11,915 nt of DNA, from positions 1-11,915 of the forward strand of contig JAIWOS010000105.1 in the NCBI GenBank assembly GCA_020217265.1, in the 5' to 3' direction. The notes under the pieces are model-generated. The model was not told the origin of the DNA, made no database searches, and saw nothing but the letters and a program-made list of their open reading frames with translations. The stretch is from Thiobacillus sp. (GTDB lineage: Bacteria; Pseudomonadota; Gammaproteobacteria; Burkholderiales; Thiobacillaceae). This document shows, piece by piece, positions 5,122 to 11,915 of this stretch (positions are counted from its first letter, which is position 1; each line of letters begins with the position of its first letter). The translations under genes were made by a program, and so were the position numbers.

Positions 5122-5706
5122 ATGCCGCACATCACCCGCGACAGCCTGATGACCCTGGAGAGCTATGCCAAGGTGCGCGCCAGCCTGCGTGCCGAGATCA
5201 TTGCGCACAAGAAAAACCGTTTCCTCATGCTGGGCGAGCACATCAGCCTGCATTTCGAGGACGAGAAGACCATGCGTTACCAGATCCAGGAGATGCTGCG
5301 CGCCGAACGCACCTTCGAGGAATCGGGCATCCAGGACGAGCTCGACGCCTACAATCCGCTGGTGCCGGACGGCACCAACTGGAAGGCGACGATGATGATC
5401 GAATACCCCGACCCGGATCAGCGCAAGGTCGAGCTTGCCAGGCTGAAGGGAGTGGAAGACAAGATCTGGATGCAGGTTGCCGAGCAGCCCCGGGTGTTTG
5501 CGATCGCCGACGAGGACATGGAGCGCGAGAACGAGGAAAAGACCTCCTCGGTGCACTTCCTGCGCTTCGAGCTCGATCCGACTTCGATCGCGGCCGCCAA
5601 GGCGGGCAGCCCGATCCGCATCGGCATCGAGCATCCCGCGTATCCGGTGGCATCGATGACGCTGCCCGAGAACATCCGCGCCGCGCTGGTTCTCGATCTG
5701 GCCTGA
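5122..5706 (+). CDS. DUF3501 family protein
   Basis: 194 codons. It opens with ITRDSLMTLESYAKVR and carries the stretches LGEHISLHFEDEKTMRYQIQEMLRAER (about 38-63), AYNPLVPDG (76-84) and WKATMMIEY (87-95), which I recognise as the DUF3501 family. It has no cysteine, no signal peptide and no membrane segment, so it is a soluble non-Fe-S protein. Several His/Glu residues in the conserved block (H40, H44, E46, E48) could bind metal or form a surface. No biochemical function is known to me. The family is regularly seen beside rubrerythrin and HdrD/GlpC-like Fe-S proteins, which points to a role in that electron or peroxide pathway. Start 5122 is supported by AAAGGAGAA (5108-5116); a longer open frame upstream lies inside the preceding gene and is a shadow. 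cfa follows after 11 bases. Confidence 0.88.
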   Translation: MPHITRDSLMTLESYAKVRASLRAEIIAHKKNRFLMLGEHISLHFEDEKTMRYQIQEMLRAERTFEESGIQDELDAYNPLVPDGTNWKATMMIEYPDPDQRKVELARLKGVEDKIWMQVAEQPRVFAIADEDMERENEEKTSSVHFLRFELDPTSIAAAKAGSPIRIGIEHPAYPVASMTLPENIRAALVLDLA

Positions 5707-5717
5707 GCGGAGACGTC

Positions 5718-6941
5718 ATGCTGGACCAGGTACTCATCGATCAGGTCAGGCGCAGGCTCGATGCCAGCGGCCTGCCGCTGACGGTGGAACTGTGGAACGG
5801 CGAAGCGGCCGGCGTGCCGCCGGACGACGCGCGGGTGCGCGTAAAGGTCAATTCGCGCGCCACCCTCAAGGCACTGGCCAACCCCAGCCTGGGTGCGCTC
5901 GCGCGCGCCTACGTCAACGGCGCGCTCGACCTCGACGGCGACGCGCGCGACATCCTGGCGCTCGGCAACGCCCTCTGCTCGGCCGATGCCTGCAAGCCGG
6001 CCCGGGGTTCGGCCGGCTGGAAGTGGTGGCGCCACACGCGCAGCAACGACCGCAGGAACATCCAGTACCACTACGACGTCTCCAACGCGTTCTATGGCCT
6101 CTGGCTCGATGCCGAACGCGTCTACTCCTGCGCCTATTTCCGTGAGCCGGGGATGACGCTCGACGACGCGCAGCGCGCCAAGCTCGACCACATCAGCCGC
6201 AAGCTCGCACTCAAGCCCGGTGAGCGCTTCCTCGACATCGGCTGCGGCTGGGGCGGCCTGATCCTGCATGCGGCACGGAATTTTGGCGTGCGGGCCGTGG
6301 GCATTACGCTGTCCGACGATCAGCATGCCTATGCCAGCGCGCGCGTGCGCGAGCTCGGCCTGGAAGGGCAGGTCGAGGTGCGCAAGATGGACTACCGCGA
6401 CGTGCCCGAAGCCGGCGGCTACGACAAGATCGCCAGCGTCGGCATGTTCGAGCATGTGGGGCGCGTCAATCTGCAAACCTATTTCGCCAAGATTCACAGC
6501 CTGTTGAGACCCGGAGGACTGGTGCTAAACCACGGCATCACGGCTGCGGCGCTGAAATCGCAGGGGCTGGGCAGTGGCATCTCCGAGTTCGTCGACGAGT
6601 ATGTTTTCCCGGGCGGCGAACTCGTGCACGTCTCCGAAGTCTTCGCAGGCGCGACGGCCGGCGGCCTCGAATGTCTGGACGCCGAGAACCTGCGCCCGCA
6701 CTACGCTACGACCTTGTGGCACTGGGTCACGCGGCTCGAGGCCCAGGCCGCACGCGCCATCGAACTCATCGGCGAGGAGAAGTACCGCATCTGGCGCATC
6801 TACATGGCGGGTTCCGCCCACGCCTTCGAGCGCGGCTGGCTGGAGCTGTGGCAGGTGCTTGCCGGCAAGGCCGTCGACGCGCGCCAGCCGGACTATCCCT
6901 ACACGCGCGCATACATGTACGCAGACCAGGCGGCGGCATAG
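5718..6941 (+). CDS. cfa: Cyclopropane-fatty-acyl-phospholipid synthase
   Basis: 407 codons, close to the normal length. The enzyme moves a methylene group from S-adenosylmethionine to double bonds of membrane phospholipid acyl chains, stiffening membranes under acid, oxidative or stationary-phase stress. The SAM site is [10 protein letters not shown] (171-180). The residues that hold the catalytic bicarbonate in the E. coli enzyme are present: Cys138 (YSCAYF), Glu245 (MFEHVG), His272 with the neighbouring Ile (NHGI) and Tyr329 (PHYATTL). The N-terminal lipid-binding domain covers about 1-110, and the family end [18 protein letters not shown] is intact. ATG 5718 follows GGAGA and lies 11 bases after the DUF3501 stop, so it is very likely the last gene of the Fe-S/DUF3501 operon. 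I see no terminator after it before the CNP1-like gene. Confidence 0.95.
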   Translation: MLDQVLIDQVRRRLDASGLPLTVELWNGEAAGVPPDDARVRVKVNSRATLKALANPSLGALARAYVNGALDLDGDARDILALGNALCSADACKPARGSAGWKWWRHTRSNDRRNIQYHYDVSNAFYGLWLDAERVYSCAYFREPGMTLDDAQRAKLDHISRKLALKPGERFLDIGCGWGGLILHAARNFGVRAVGITLSDDQHAYASARVRELGLEGQVEVRKMDYRDVPEAGGYDKIASVGMFEHVGRVNLQTYFAKIHSLLRPGGLVLNHGITAAALKSQGLGSGISEFVDEYVFPGGELVHVSEVFAGATAGGLECLDAENLRPHYATTLWHWVTRLEAQAARAIELIGEEKYRIWRIYMAGSAHAFERGWLELWQVLAGKAVDARQPDYPYTRAYMYADQAAA

Positions 6942-6967
6942 CCAGCCCGCAACCGAACCCCTACAAT
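6939..6967 (+). promoter_or_regulatory. Possible promoter giving a leaderless mRNA for the CNP1-like gene
   Basis: TACAAT (6962-6967) matches the -10 consensus at five of six bases, and TAGCCA (6939-6944) matches the -35 at four of six with a 17-base spacer. Transcription would begin at about 6974-6975, exactly at the preferred ATG, and no ribosome-binding site is visible. The alternative ATG at 6966 would lie inside the -10 box. Read-through from cfa is the competing explanation. Confidence 0.3.
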
Positions 6968-6974
6968 GCCGGGC

Positions 6975-7472
6975 ATGAAAATCCTGCCTGCCCTGCTGCT
7001 CTGCCTGCCCCTGGCCGCCCAGGCCGAATGGGGCGACTTCGATTACGAGTTCGAACAGGACAAACCCTGGGTCGAAACCGCCGCACAACTGCCGCCGTAT
7101 CCCAAAGCCGAAAACCTGTTGCCTTTCGACGTGTCGTCCGCGACGCGCAACCGCTTCCTCGTCGATGCGGCGTCGATCGGCGTCGGCGCCGACAAGGTGG
7201 TGCGCTACACCGTGGTGATCGAAGCGGCGGGTGGGGCGAAGAACGTGTCGTTCGAAGGCTTGCGCTGCGCGACGGGCGAGCGCAGGCTGTACGCCTACGG
7301 CCATCCCGACGGCAGCTGGTCGAAGGCGAGAAACGCCGGCTGGGAAGCGGTCCAGTTCCGTTCCCTGCTGTCGTATCAGAAAGCCTTGTACGAGGATTAT
7401 TTCTGCCGCGACGGCCTGACCGTGAAAGACGCCGCCGAAGCCGTGCACAACCTGAAGCGGGCGGCGCGATGA
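6975..7472 (+). CDS. CNP1-like family periplasmic protein
   Basis: 165 codons from ATG 6975 (168 if the in-frame ATG at 6966 is used). A signal peptide [17 protein letters not shown] ends near residue 17, so the mature protein (about 148 residues) is periplasmic or outer-membrane associated; there is no lipobox. The mature part begins [15 protein letters not shown] and contains the [24 protein letters not shown] region (45-68), which I recognise as the CNP1-like family of beta- and gammaproteobacteria. Two cysteines, C98 and C144, remain after processing and could form a disulfide. The function of the family is not known to me. I prefer 6975 because Lys follows the Met and it leaves a normal signal peptide. 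The stop overlaps the proB start as ATGA, which suggests translational coupling. Confidence 0.82.
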   Translation: MKILPALLLCLPLAAQAEWGDFDYEFEQDKPWVETAAQLPPYPKAENLLPFDVSSATRNRFLVDAASIGVGADKVVRYTVVIEAAGGAKNVSFEGLRCATGERRLYAYGHPDGSWSKARNAGWEAVQFRSLLSYQKALYEDYFCRDGLTVKDAAEAVHNLKRAAR

Positions 7473-8593
7473 GCCACTCGGTCGTACATCACGCGCGGCG
7501 CCTCGTCGTCAAGGTCGGTTCCAGCCTCGTCACGGCCGAAGGGCGCGGACTCGATCACGCGGCGCTCGCGCGCTGGGCGGAGCAGATCGCCGCGCTGGTC
7601 GATCAGGGACGGGAAGTGGTGCTGGTGTCCTCGGGCGCCATCGCCGAGGGGGTCGCGCGCCTGGGCTGGAAGAAGCGGCCGCGTGCGGTGAACGAGCTGC
7701 AGGCCGCCGCCGCGGTGGGCCAGATGGGTCTGGTGCAGGCTTACGAATCGATATTCCGCACCCACAATCTCCGCGCCGCGCAGGTGCTGCTCACGCACGA
7801 GGACCTCGCCGACCGCACGCGCTATCTCAACGCGCGCTCCACCTTGCGCACCCTGCTGACGCTGCGCGTGGTTCCCATCATCAACGAGAACGACACGGTC
7901 GCCACCGACGAAATCCGCCTCGGCGACAACGACACGCTGGGCGCGCTGGTCACCAACCTCATCGAAGCCGATTGCCTCGTCATCCTCACCGACCAGCCCG
8001 GCCTGTATACCGCCGACCCGCGCAAGCATTCCGACGCCACGCTGGTGATGGACGCGCACGCCGGCGATCCGGAACTCGAGCGCATGGCAGGCGGCGCCGG
8101 CAGCAGCGTGGGCACCGGCGGCATGCTCACCAAGATTCTCGCTGCCAAGCGTGCGGCAAGGAGCGGCGCGCACACGGTCATCTGCAGCGGACGCGAGGAG
8201 CGCGTGCTGCTGCGGCTGGCGGCGGGCGAAGCCATCGGCAGCCAGCTGGTGGCGCGGCAGGCGCCGCTGGCCGCGCGCCGGCAGTGGCTTGCGGATCACC
8301 TGCAATTGCGCGGCGGCGTGGTGCTCGACGACGGCGCGGTGCGCGCGCTCGTGGAAGACGGCAAGAGCCTGCTGCCGGTCGGGGTGAAAGGCATCACGGG
8401 CGAATTCGACCGCGGCGAGGTGGTTGCGGTGGTCGATGCGGCAGGGCGGGAAGTCGCCCGCGGCCTTGCCAATTACAGCGCCGGCGAGGCGCGTCGCATC
8501 GCCGGCAAGCCCAGCAGCGCCATCGAGGCCGAGCTCGGCTACGTGGACGAGCCGGAACTCATCCACCGCGACAACCTGGTGGTGCTTGCGTGA
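7469..8593 (+). CDS. proB: Glutamate 5-kinase ProB
   Basis: 374 codons, matching the usual ~370. It phosphorylates L-glutamate to gamma-glutamyl phosphate, the first step of proline synthesis in the cytoplasm. The amino-acid-kinase domain shows [10 protein letters not shown] (13-22), [11 protein letters not shown] (51-61), [12 protein letters not shown] (138-149) with LGDND (151-155), [14 protein letters not shown] (172-185) and [15 protein letters not shown] (215-229). The C-terminal ~100 residues form the PUA domain, including [13 protein letters not shown] and [13 protein letters not shown]. The start overlaps the CNP1-like stop (ATGA), and the stop overlaps the GTG of the next gene. proB is commonly found after obg or with proA; neither is seen here, so they must lie elsewhere. 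Feedback inhibition by proline is a family property and cannot be judged here. Confidence 0.97.
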   Translation: MSHSVVHHARRLVVKVGSSLVTAEGRGLDHAALARWAEQIAALVDQGREVVLVSSGAIAEGVARLGWKKRPRAVNELQAAAAVGQMGLVQAYESIFRTHNLRAAQVLLTHEDLADRTRYLNARSTLRTLLTLRVVPIINENDTVATDEIRLGDNDTLGALVTNLIEADCLVILTDQPGLYTADPRKHSDATLVMDAHAGDPELERMAGGAGSSVGTGGMLTKILAAKRAARSGAHTVICSGREERVLLRLAAGEAIGSQLVARQAPLAARRQWLADHLQLRGGVVLDDGAVRALVEDGKSLLPVGVKGITGEFDRGEVVAVVDAAGREVARGLANYSAGEARRIAGKPSSAIEAELGYVDEPELIHRDNLVVLA

Positions 8594-9186
8594 GCACCAC
8601 GCTGGACCTGATGCGCCACGGCGAACCCGTGGGCGGCCGCAAATATCGCGGGCAGATCGACGACCCGCTGTCGGAGAAGGGGTGGGCCGAGATGCGCGCG
8701 GCGCTGGGCGACGCCGCCCCCTGGTCGCGCATCGTCTCCTCGCCGCTGGCGCGCTGCCGTGACTTCGCCGAATCACTGGCCGTGCGCCACGCCTTGCCGC
8801 TGAGTTTCGATGCCCGCCTGGCGGAAGTGGGGTTCGGCGAATGGGAAGGGCTCTCGGCCGCCGAGATCGAGGCGCGCTGGCCGGGCGCGGTGACGCGCCT
8901 GAAGATCGACCCGGTCGGCGCCCGTCCGGTGGGCGCGGAAGCGCTCGATGCCTTCCATGCGCGCGTCAGCGCGGCACTCGCCGGCCTTGTGCGCGCGCAC
9001 GCGGACGAGCACCTGCTGCTCGTCGGCCATGCCGGCGTCACCCGCATGGCCCTGGCCTGGGCCCTGCAGATTCCGTTGGCGAACGCCTACCGCATCGAGG
9101 TGGCGAGCGCCTCGCTCACCCGCCTGCGCTTCGACGCCGACCGCGCGAGCCTGGTCTTTCACGGTCGCGCCCGGCTGCCCGCGTGA
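8590..9186 (+). CDS. cobC: Histidine-phosphatase family protein, probable alpha-ribazole-5'-phosphate phosphatase
   Basis: 198 codons starting with GTG at 8590, which overlaps the proB stop as GTGA. The histidine-phosphatase core is intact: catalytic R9-H10-G (MRHGEP), R55 in SSPLARC, E84 in GFGEWEG and the second catalytic H147 in LLVGHAGV. The enzyme class removes phosphate through a phospho-histidine intermediate. The call as CobC, which acts on alpha-ribazole phosphate in the late steps of cobalamin nucleotide-loop assembly, rests on overall resemblance and on the next gene being a cobalamin-binding protein. It could also be a general small-molecule phosphatase or phosphoglycerate-mutase-like enzyme. 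No signal peptide, so cytoplasmic. No cobU/cobS/cobT is in view. No ATG gives a better start: the conserved first strand begins at residue 4. Confidence 0.7.
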   Translation: MSTTLDLMRHGEPVGGRKYRGQIDDPLSEKGWAEMRAALGDAAPWSRIVSSPLARCRDFAESLAVRHALPLSFDARLAEVGFGEWEGLSAAEIEARWPGAVTRLKIDPVGARPVGAEALDAFHARVSAALAGLVRAHADEHLLLVGHAGVTRMALAWALQIPLANAYRIEVASASLTRLRFDADRASLVFHGRARLPA

Positions 9187-10037
9187 TCCGACGCATCCTG
9201 CTGGCGCTGCTGCTGGCGCTGCCGGTGCAGGCGGCAGGCATGCGTGTCGTGGACGACGCGGGGCAGGCGATCGAACTTGCCCGCCAGCCGCAACGCATCG
9301 TTTCGCTCACGCCGCACCTCACCGAGCTGCTCTACGCCGTGGGCGCGGGCGCGCAGGTGGTCGGCGTGGACAGCGCGAGCGACTATCCCGATGCGGCACG
9401 TGCGCTGCCGCGCATTGGCGACTACAGCCGCATCAACCTCGAGCGCATCCTGGCCTTGAAGCCCGACCTGATCGTGGCCTGGGTGAGCGGCAATCGCGCG
9501 GCCGATCTTCATGGCGTGGCGCAACTCGGCATCCCGGTGCTGCGCACCGAGGCGAGGAAACTCGACGACGTGGCGCGCCTGCTGCGGCTGCTGGGTCGTG
9601 TGACCGGCCACGCGGCGACCGGGGCGGCCGCGGCGCAGGATTACGCGCGCCGACTGGAAGCGTTGAAGCGGCGCTACGCGCGCGAGCAGGCGGTGGCGGT
9701 GTTCTACCAGGTGTGGGACCGGCCGCTGATGAGCGTGGGCGGCCGGCACTGGATCGGCGAGGCGCTGGCCGTGTGTGGCGGGCGGAACGTGTTTTCGGAA
9801 CTCGATGCGGTGGCGCCGGTGGTGACGCGCGAGGCGGTATTGCGGCGCACGCCGGCGCTGATCGTCAGCGGCAGCGACGCCCCCGACGTGCGCGCAGCCT
9901 GGCAGCGTTTCGACGCGTTGCCGGCGGTGAGGCGGCATGCGTTCGTCACGGTTGATGCAAACCGGCTGCATCGCGCCACGCCGCGCCTGATCGAAGGCGT
10001 GACGGCCTTGTGCGAAGCCCTGCGGCCTTATCGGTGA
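9183..10037 (+). CDS. btuF: Periplasmic cobalamin-binding protein of an ABC importer (BtuF-like)
   Basis: 284 codons starting with GTG at 9183, overlapping the preceding stop as GTGA. The signal peptide ([17 protein letters not shown]) ends near residue 17. The mature protein follows the BtuF pattern closely: [19 protein letters not shown] (38-56), [16 protein letters not shown] (66-81), [16 protein letters not shown] (85-100) and [17 protein letters not shown] (214-230). Glu87 and Glu217 fall where, from memory, the E. coli protein has the two surface glutamates (E72, E202) that dock on BtuC. It should capture vitamin B12 or corrinoids in the periplasm and hand them to BtuCD, which is not in this window. 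Close relatives bind haem or siderophores, but the match to BtuF and the CobC-like neighbour favour corrinoids. The gene's last 10 bases overlap the 3' end of the convergent fur. Confidence 0.82.
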   Translation: MIRRILLALLLALPVQAAGMRVVDDAGQAIELARQPQRIVSLTPHLTELLYAVGAGAQVVGVDSASDYPDAARALPRIGDYSRINLERILALKPDLIVAWVSGNRAADLHGVAQLGIPVLRTEARKLDDVARLLRLLGRVTGHAATGAAAAQDYARRLEALKRRYAREQAVAVFYQVWDRPLMSVGGRHWIGEALAVCGGRNVFSELDAVAPVVTREAVLRRTPALIVSGSDAPDVRAAWQRFDALPAVRRHAFVTVDANRLHRATPRLIEGVTALCEALRPYR

Positions 10038-10474
10038 CGCGTGTCGCCCGGTTTGCGGTTGGGGCAGTTTTCCTTCACGCAGTCGGCGTAAATCTGCAGG
10101 GAGTGGTCGTGAATGGTGAAGCCGCGCTCCTTGGCGATGCGCTGCTGGCGTTTTTCGATTTCGGCGTCGAAGAATTCCTCGACCTTGCCGCATTGCAGGC
10201 AGACGAGATGGTCGTGGTGGTCGCCCTGGTTGAGCTCGAACACCGCCTTGTCGCTGTCGAAATGGTGGCGCATCAGAAGCCCGGCCTGCTCGAATTGGGT
10301 GAGCACGCGGTAGACCGTGGCCAGTCCGATGTCCTGGCCCTCGTCGGACAGCAGGCGATACACTTCCTCGGCCGTCATGTGCCGCTTGTCGCTCTGCTCG
10401 AACAGGTCGAGGATCTTCAGGCGCGGCAGCGTGGCCTTGAGGCCGATGCTCTTGAGGTCGGACGGATTGCTCAC
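10028..10474 (-). CDS. fur: Ferric uptake regulator Fur
   Basis: 148 codons. Fur is a dimeric metal-sensing DNA-binding protein that represses iron-uptake genes when Fe2+ is plentiful. The N-terminal winged helix contains [17 protein letters not shown] (50-66). The metal-binding part has [11 protein letters not shown] (86-96), with the zinc cysteine pair C92/C95, and a second pair C132 and C137 near the end. Length and motifs are those of genuine Fur rather than Zur or PerR. The start codon is GTG (minus strand, 10472-10474) with GGAG about nine bases upstream. It is divergent from bamE, a common gammaproteobacterial and betaproteobacterial arrangement, and its stop lies inside the btuF 3' end. 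Whether it controls the rubrerythrin palindromes cannot be told from sequence. Confidence 0.96.
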   Translation of the reverse strand: MSNPSDLKSIGLKATLPRLKILDLFEQSDKRHMTAEEVYRLLSDEGQDIGLATVYRVLTQFEQAGLLMRHHFDSDKAVFELNQGDHHDHLVCLQCGKVEEFFDAEIEKRQQRIAKERGFTIHDHSLQIYADCVKENCPNRKPGDTRHR

Positions 10475-10553
10475 GCGAGGCTCCGGAACGATAACGCGAA
10501 TACGTTATGATACGTGCTTTCCCAACCGTCTAAACCCTACTGGTTTCCGGGCC
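10475..10553. promoter_or_regulatory. Divergent fur-bamE promoter region with ATAACG-N6-CGTTAT dyad
   Basis: This 79-base spacer must hold both promoters. A dyad, ATAACG (10491-10496) and CGTTAT (10503-10508) with a 6-base spacer, lies near the middle. A plus-strand -10-like TATGAT (10506-10511) overlaps its right arm and would start bamE transcription about 36 bases before the ATG. I see no good -35 for it and no clear ribosome site before bamE. The dyad is AT-rich and in the right place for autoregulation by Fur, but it does not match the classic 19-base Fur box well. Confidence 0.45.
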
Positions 10554-11735
10554 ATGCGCCGATTTCTGCTCCCCGTTCTGCTCCCCGTTCTGCTCCCCGT
10601 TCTGCTCGTCGGCTGTTCGACCGCCAAGCTCGGCCCTCACCGCATCGACGTCCAGCAGGGCAACGCGCTCGATCAGGAAAACGTCGCGCGCCTGAAACCG
10701 GGGCTGAACCGCTCGCAAGTGCGTTTTCTGTTGGGCACGCCGCTGGTGGTCGACCCTTTCCGCACCGATCGCTGGGATTACGTGTACGTGTATTACAAGG
10801 CAGGCCGGCTCGCCGAGCAGAAGCGCATCACGCTTTTCTTCGAAGGCGACACCCTGGCGCGCATCGAAGGCGACCTGCCCGAGCCTGCTGCCCCGACGCC
10901 CAAGGTGCCAACGCCCGCGCCTAACCCGGCGCCAACATCGGGGGCAGTCCCCACGCCCGTTGCGGCGCCTGTGTCGGCGACACCCGGGAGCGAGAAGCCG
11001 GCGCCAGCGGTAACAAAACCCACCTCACCCGCAGTGGCGACGATTCCCGCCAAGGCCCAGATGGACGCGGCGCCGCAGCCTGCTTCCGGTGCGCCGGTGG
11101 CGGCCAGTCCTGCTCCCGCAGTCAAGTCGGGCCCGGCTGTGGCGAAAGCCGAACCTGCGGCGAACCCTCGGCCTGCCGAGTCGCCCAAACCCGCTGCGGC
11201 CGAATCCATCCCTGCGAGCAGCGTCGTGCCTCCGCTTGCTAGCCCCAAAAACGTGCCTGCCTACGTCGATCCGCACCCGCCGGCGGAGCCGGCGCTGCAG
11301 GCCGAGACGGACGTCGAACGCATCCGGCCCGACGTGATTCCGCCGTTCCCGGAGCCTAACCAGCCCGCCGCCAGCGACGATGCGGTGTTGAAGGCCGTCA
11401 ACGACTGGGCCCATGCCTGGTCGGCGCGCGACGATGAAAAATACCTTGCTGCCTACGATGCGTCCTTTGTGCCGCAGGGTGGCGGCAGCCGCGCGGAGTG
11501 GGAGAAACGCCGCCGGCTGTTGCTGGGGGTGGCCAAGAACATCGAACTGAAAGTCGATTCGCCGTCGGTGGAGCGGGCGGACGACGGCACGGTCACGGTC
11601 ACCTTCAATCAGTTCTACCGCTCCGACAGCTATCGTGACGCGGTGGTCAAGCAGCTGCGCATGGTCGAGCGCGGCGGCCGCTGGCTGATCGTCGAGGAAA
11701 AGGTGCTCTCGACCCTGCGCGGAGTGAAACCATGA
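10554..11735 (+). CDS. bamE: Enlarged outer-membrane assembly lipoprotein BamE with Pro/Ala linker and C-terminal NTF2-like domain
   Basis: 393 codons, against roughly 110-180 in ordinary BamE/SmpA/OmlA proteins. The lipoprotein signal ends at lipobox LVGC21, and Ser22 after the cysteine favours the outer membrane. The BamE domain covers about 24-107 with the family hallmarks [35 protein letters not shown] and [13 protein letters not shown]. Residues ~108-270 form a low-complexity Pro/Ala linker. Residues ~275-390 form a separate alpha+beta domain ([62 protein letters not shown]) resembling the NTF2/SnoaL-like domain at the end of some L,D-transpeptidase-related proteins. BamE itself stabilises the BamA-BamD complex that inserts outer-membrane proteins. 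The linker could reach into the peptidoglycan layer. ATG 10554 is chosen because the signal peptide starts there; the frame is open far upstream only as a shadow of fur. It overlaps dapB as ATGA. Confidence 0.9.
   Translation: MRRFLLPVLLPVLLPVLLVGCSTAKLGPHRIDVQQGNALDQENVARLKPGLNRSQVRFLLGTPLVVDPFRTDRWDYVYVYYKAGRLAEQKRITLFFEGDTLARIEGDLPEPAAPTPKVPTPAPNPAPTSGAVPTPVAAPVSATPGSEKPAPAVTKPTSPAVATIPAKAQMDAAPQPASGAPVAASPAPAVKSGPAVAKAEPAANPRPAESPKPAAAESIPASSVVPPLASPKNVPAYVDPHPPAEPALQAETDVERIRPDVIPPFPEPNQPAASDDAVLKAVNDWAHAWSARDDEKYLAAYDASFVPQGGGSRAEWEKRRRLLLGVAKNIELKVDSPSVERADDGTVTVTFNQFYRSDSYRDAVVKQLRMVERGGRWLIVEEKVLSTLRGVKP
10566..10607 (+). repeat. 12-bp tandem repeat (3 copies plus 6 bases) in the bamE signal peptide
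   Basis: CTGCTCCCCGTT occurs three times without a break (10566-10577, 10578-10589, 10590-10601) and is followed by a partial CTGCTC. Each unit encodes Leu-Leu-Pro-Val, so the hydrophobic core of the signal peptide reads (LLPV)x3-LL. Unit length is a multiple of three, so gain or loss of a copy would keep the frame and only lengthen or shorten the signal core. Confidence 0.95.
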
Positions 11736-11915
11736 GCGTGCGCATTGCCCTGGCCGGCGTGTCGGGCCGCATGGGCCGCGCCTTGCTGGAATCGGTGGCG
11801 GCCGACGCCGATTGCGTGCTGCATGCGGCAATCGACCGCGCCGGCAGCCCGCTGCTGGGGCAGGACGCCCTCGCGGCGCTCGGCGGCGCGAGCGGCGTGC
11901 GGGTGACGGATCAGG
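11732..11915 (+). CDS. dapB: 4-hydroxy-tetrahydrodipicolinate reductase DapB, N-terminal part (cut by window edge)
   Basis: 61 codons are visible before the right edge. The start opens with [16 protein letters not shown], where GVSGRMG (9-15) is the NAD(P)H-binding glycine motif of DapB, followed by the family-like stretch [14 protein letters not shown]. The enzyme reduces the dipicolinate intermediate in lysine and meso-diaminopimelate synthesis, so it supplies both protein and cell-wall building blocks. The ATG overlaps the bamE stop (ATGA) with GGAG at 11721-11724, so it is coupled to bamE. A bamE-dapB pair is common in betaproteobacteria. The catalytic and C-terminal parts lie outside the window. 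Confidence 0.93.
   Translation, partial: MSVRIALAGVSGRMGRALLESVAADADCVLHAAIDRAGSPLLGQDALAALGGASGVRVTDQ

Noticed and set aside
3914..5149. Long open frame (about 411 codons) overlapping the Fe-S oxidoreductase gene
   Set aside because: Its product is Arg/Ala/Gly-rich with no recognisable motif, typical of a shifted frame in GC-rich DNA. The cysteine motifs are all in the other frame.
5418..6497. 359-codon minus-strand open frame opposite DUF3501 and cfa
   Set aside because: An antisense shadow of two well-supported genes with no family features of its own.
7397..8776. 459-codon minus-strand open frame opposite proB
   Set aside because: An antisense shadow: composition is His/Arg/Ala-rich without motifs, while the plus strand carries a complete ProB with all its motifs.
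10519..10533. A third GTCTAAA half-site upstream of bamE, resembling the rubrerythrin operators
   Set aside because: Only the right half matches; the left half (TTCCCA) agrees at two of six bases, so there is no palindrome. One 7-base match in 12 kb is expected by chance.

Overview
The window looks like chromosomal DNA from a GC-rich betaproteobacterium. The best guess is the Thiobacillaceae/Nitrosomonadales neighbourhood, or a similar group with exosortase-type cell-surface sorting. The clues are a PEP-CTERM surface protein, a CNP1-like periplasmic protein, the divergent fur / bamE-dapB arrangement, and dense ATGA/GTGA gene overlaps. There are twelve complete genes and two partial ones (one at each edge). 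No tRNA, rRNA, CRISPR array, insertion sequence or phage gene is visible, and no gene-free stretch exceeds 300 bases.

Left part (1-2988): the C-terminal 252 codons of a beta-repeat PEP-CTERM protein run off the left edge. Facing it on the minus strand are msrB (methionine-R-sulfoxide reductase), an FAD/NAD(P)H oxidoreductase that starts with TTG three bases after the msrB stop, and an exported metallo-beta-lactamase-fold hydrolase.

Centre (2989-6941): a strong sigma70-type promoter, a perfect 6-3-6 palindrome and a structured leader precede a rubrerythrin that lacks the rubredoxin domain. An intrinsic terminator follows. A near-copy of the palindrome then precedes a second block: a two-[4Fe-4S]/CCG-domain Fe-S oxidoreductase, a DUF3501 protein and a cyclopropane-fatty-acid synthase. 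Together these look like an oxidative- or membrane-stress module with a shared regulator. A diiron peroxidase, a likely electron-transfer partner, a conserved protein of unknown function and a membrane-lipid modifier lie together. This is the part most likely to hold undescribed biology.

Right part (6942-11915): a tightly overlapped run of CNP1-like protein, proB (glutamate 5-kinase), a CobC-like phosphatase and btuF (cobalamin-binding protein), joined by ATGA/GTGA junctions. btuF overlaps the convergent fur by 10 bp at their 3' ends. Divergent from fur is an enlarged bamE (393 codons: BamE domain, long Pro/Ala linker, extra C-terminal NTF2-like domain), which overlaps the truncated dapB at the right edge.

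Notable small-scale structure: a G8 tract in the PEP-CTERM gene whose length changes would remove the sorting signal, a 12-bp triple tandem repeat in the bamE signal peptide, and competing hairpins in the rubrerythrin leader. All calls come from reading the sequence. No database search was run, and family statements are from memory.
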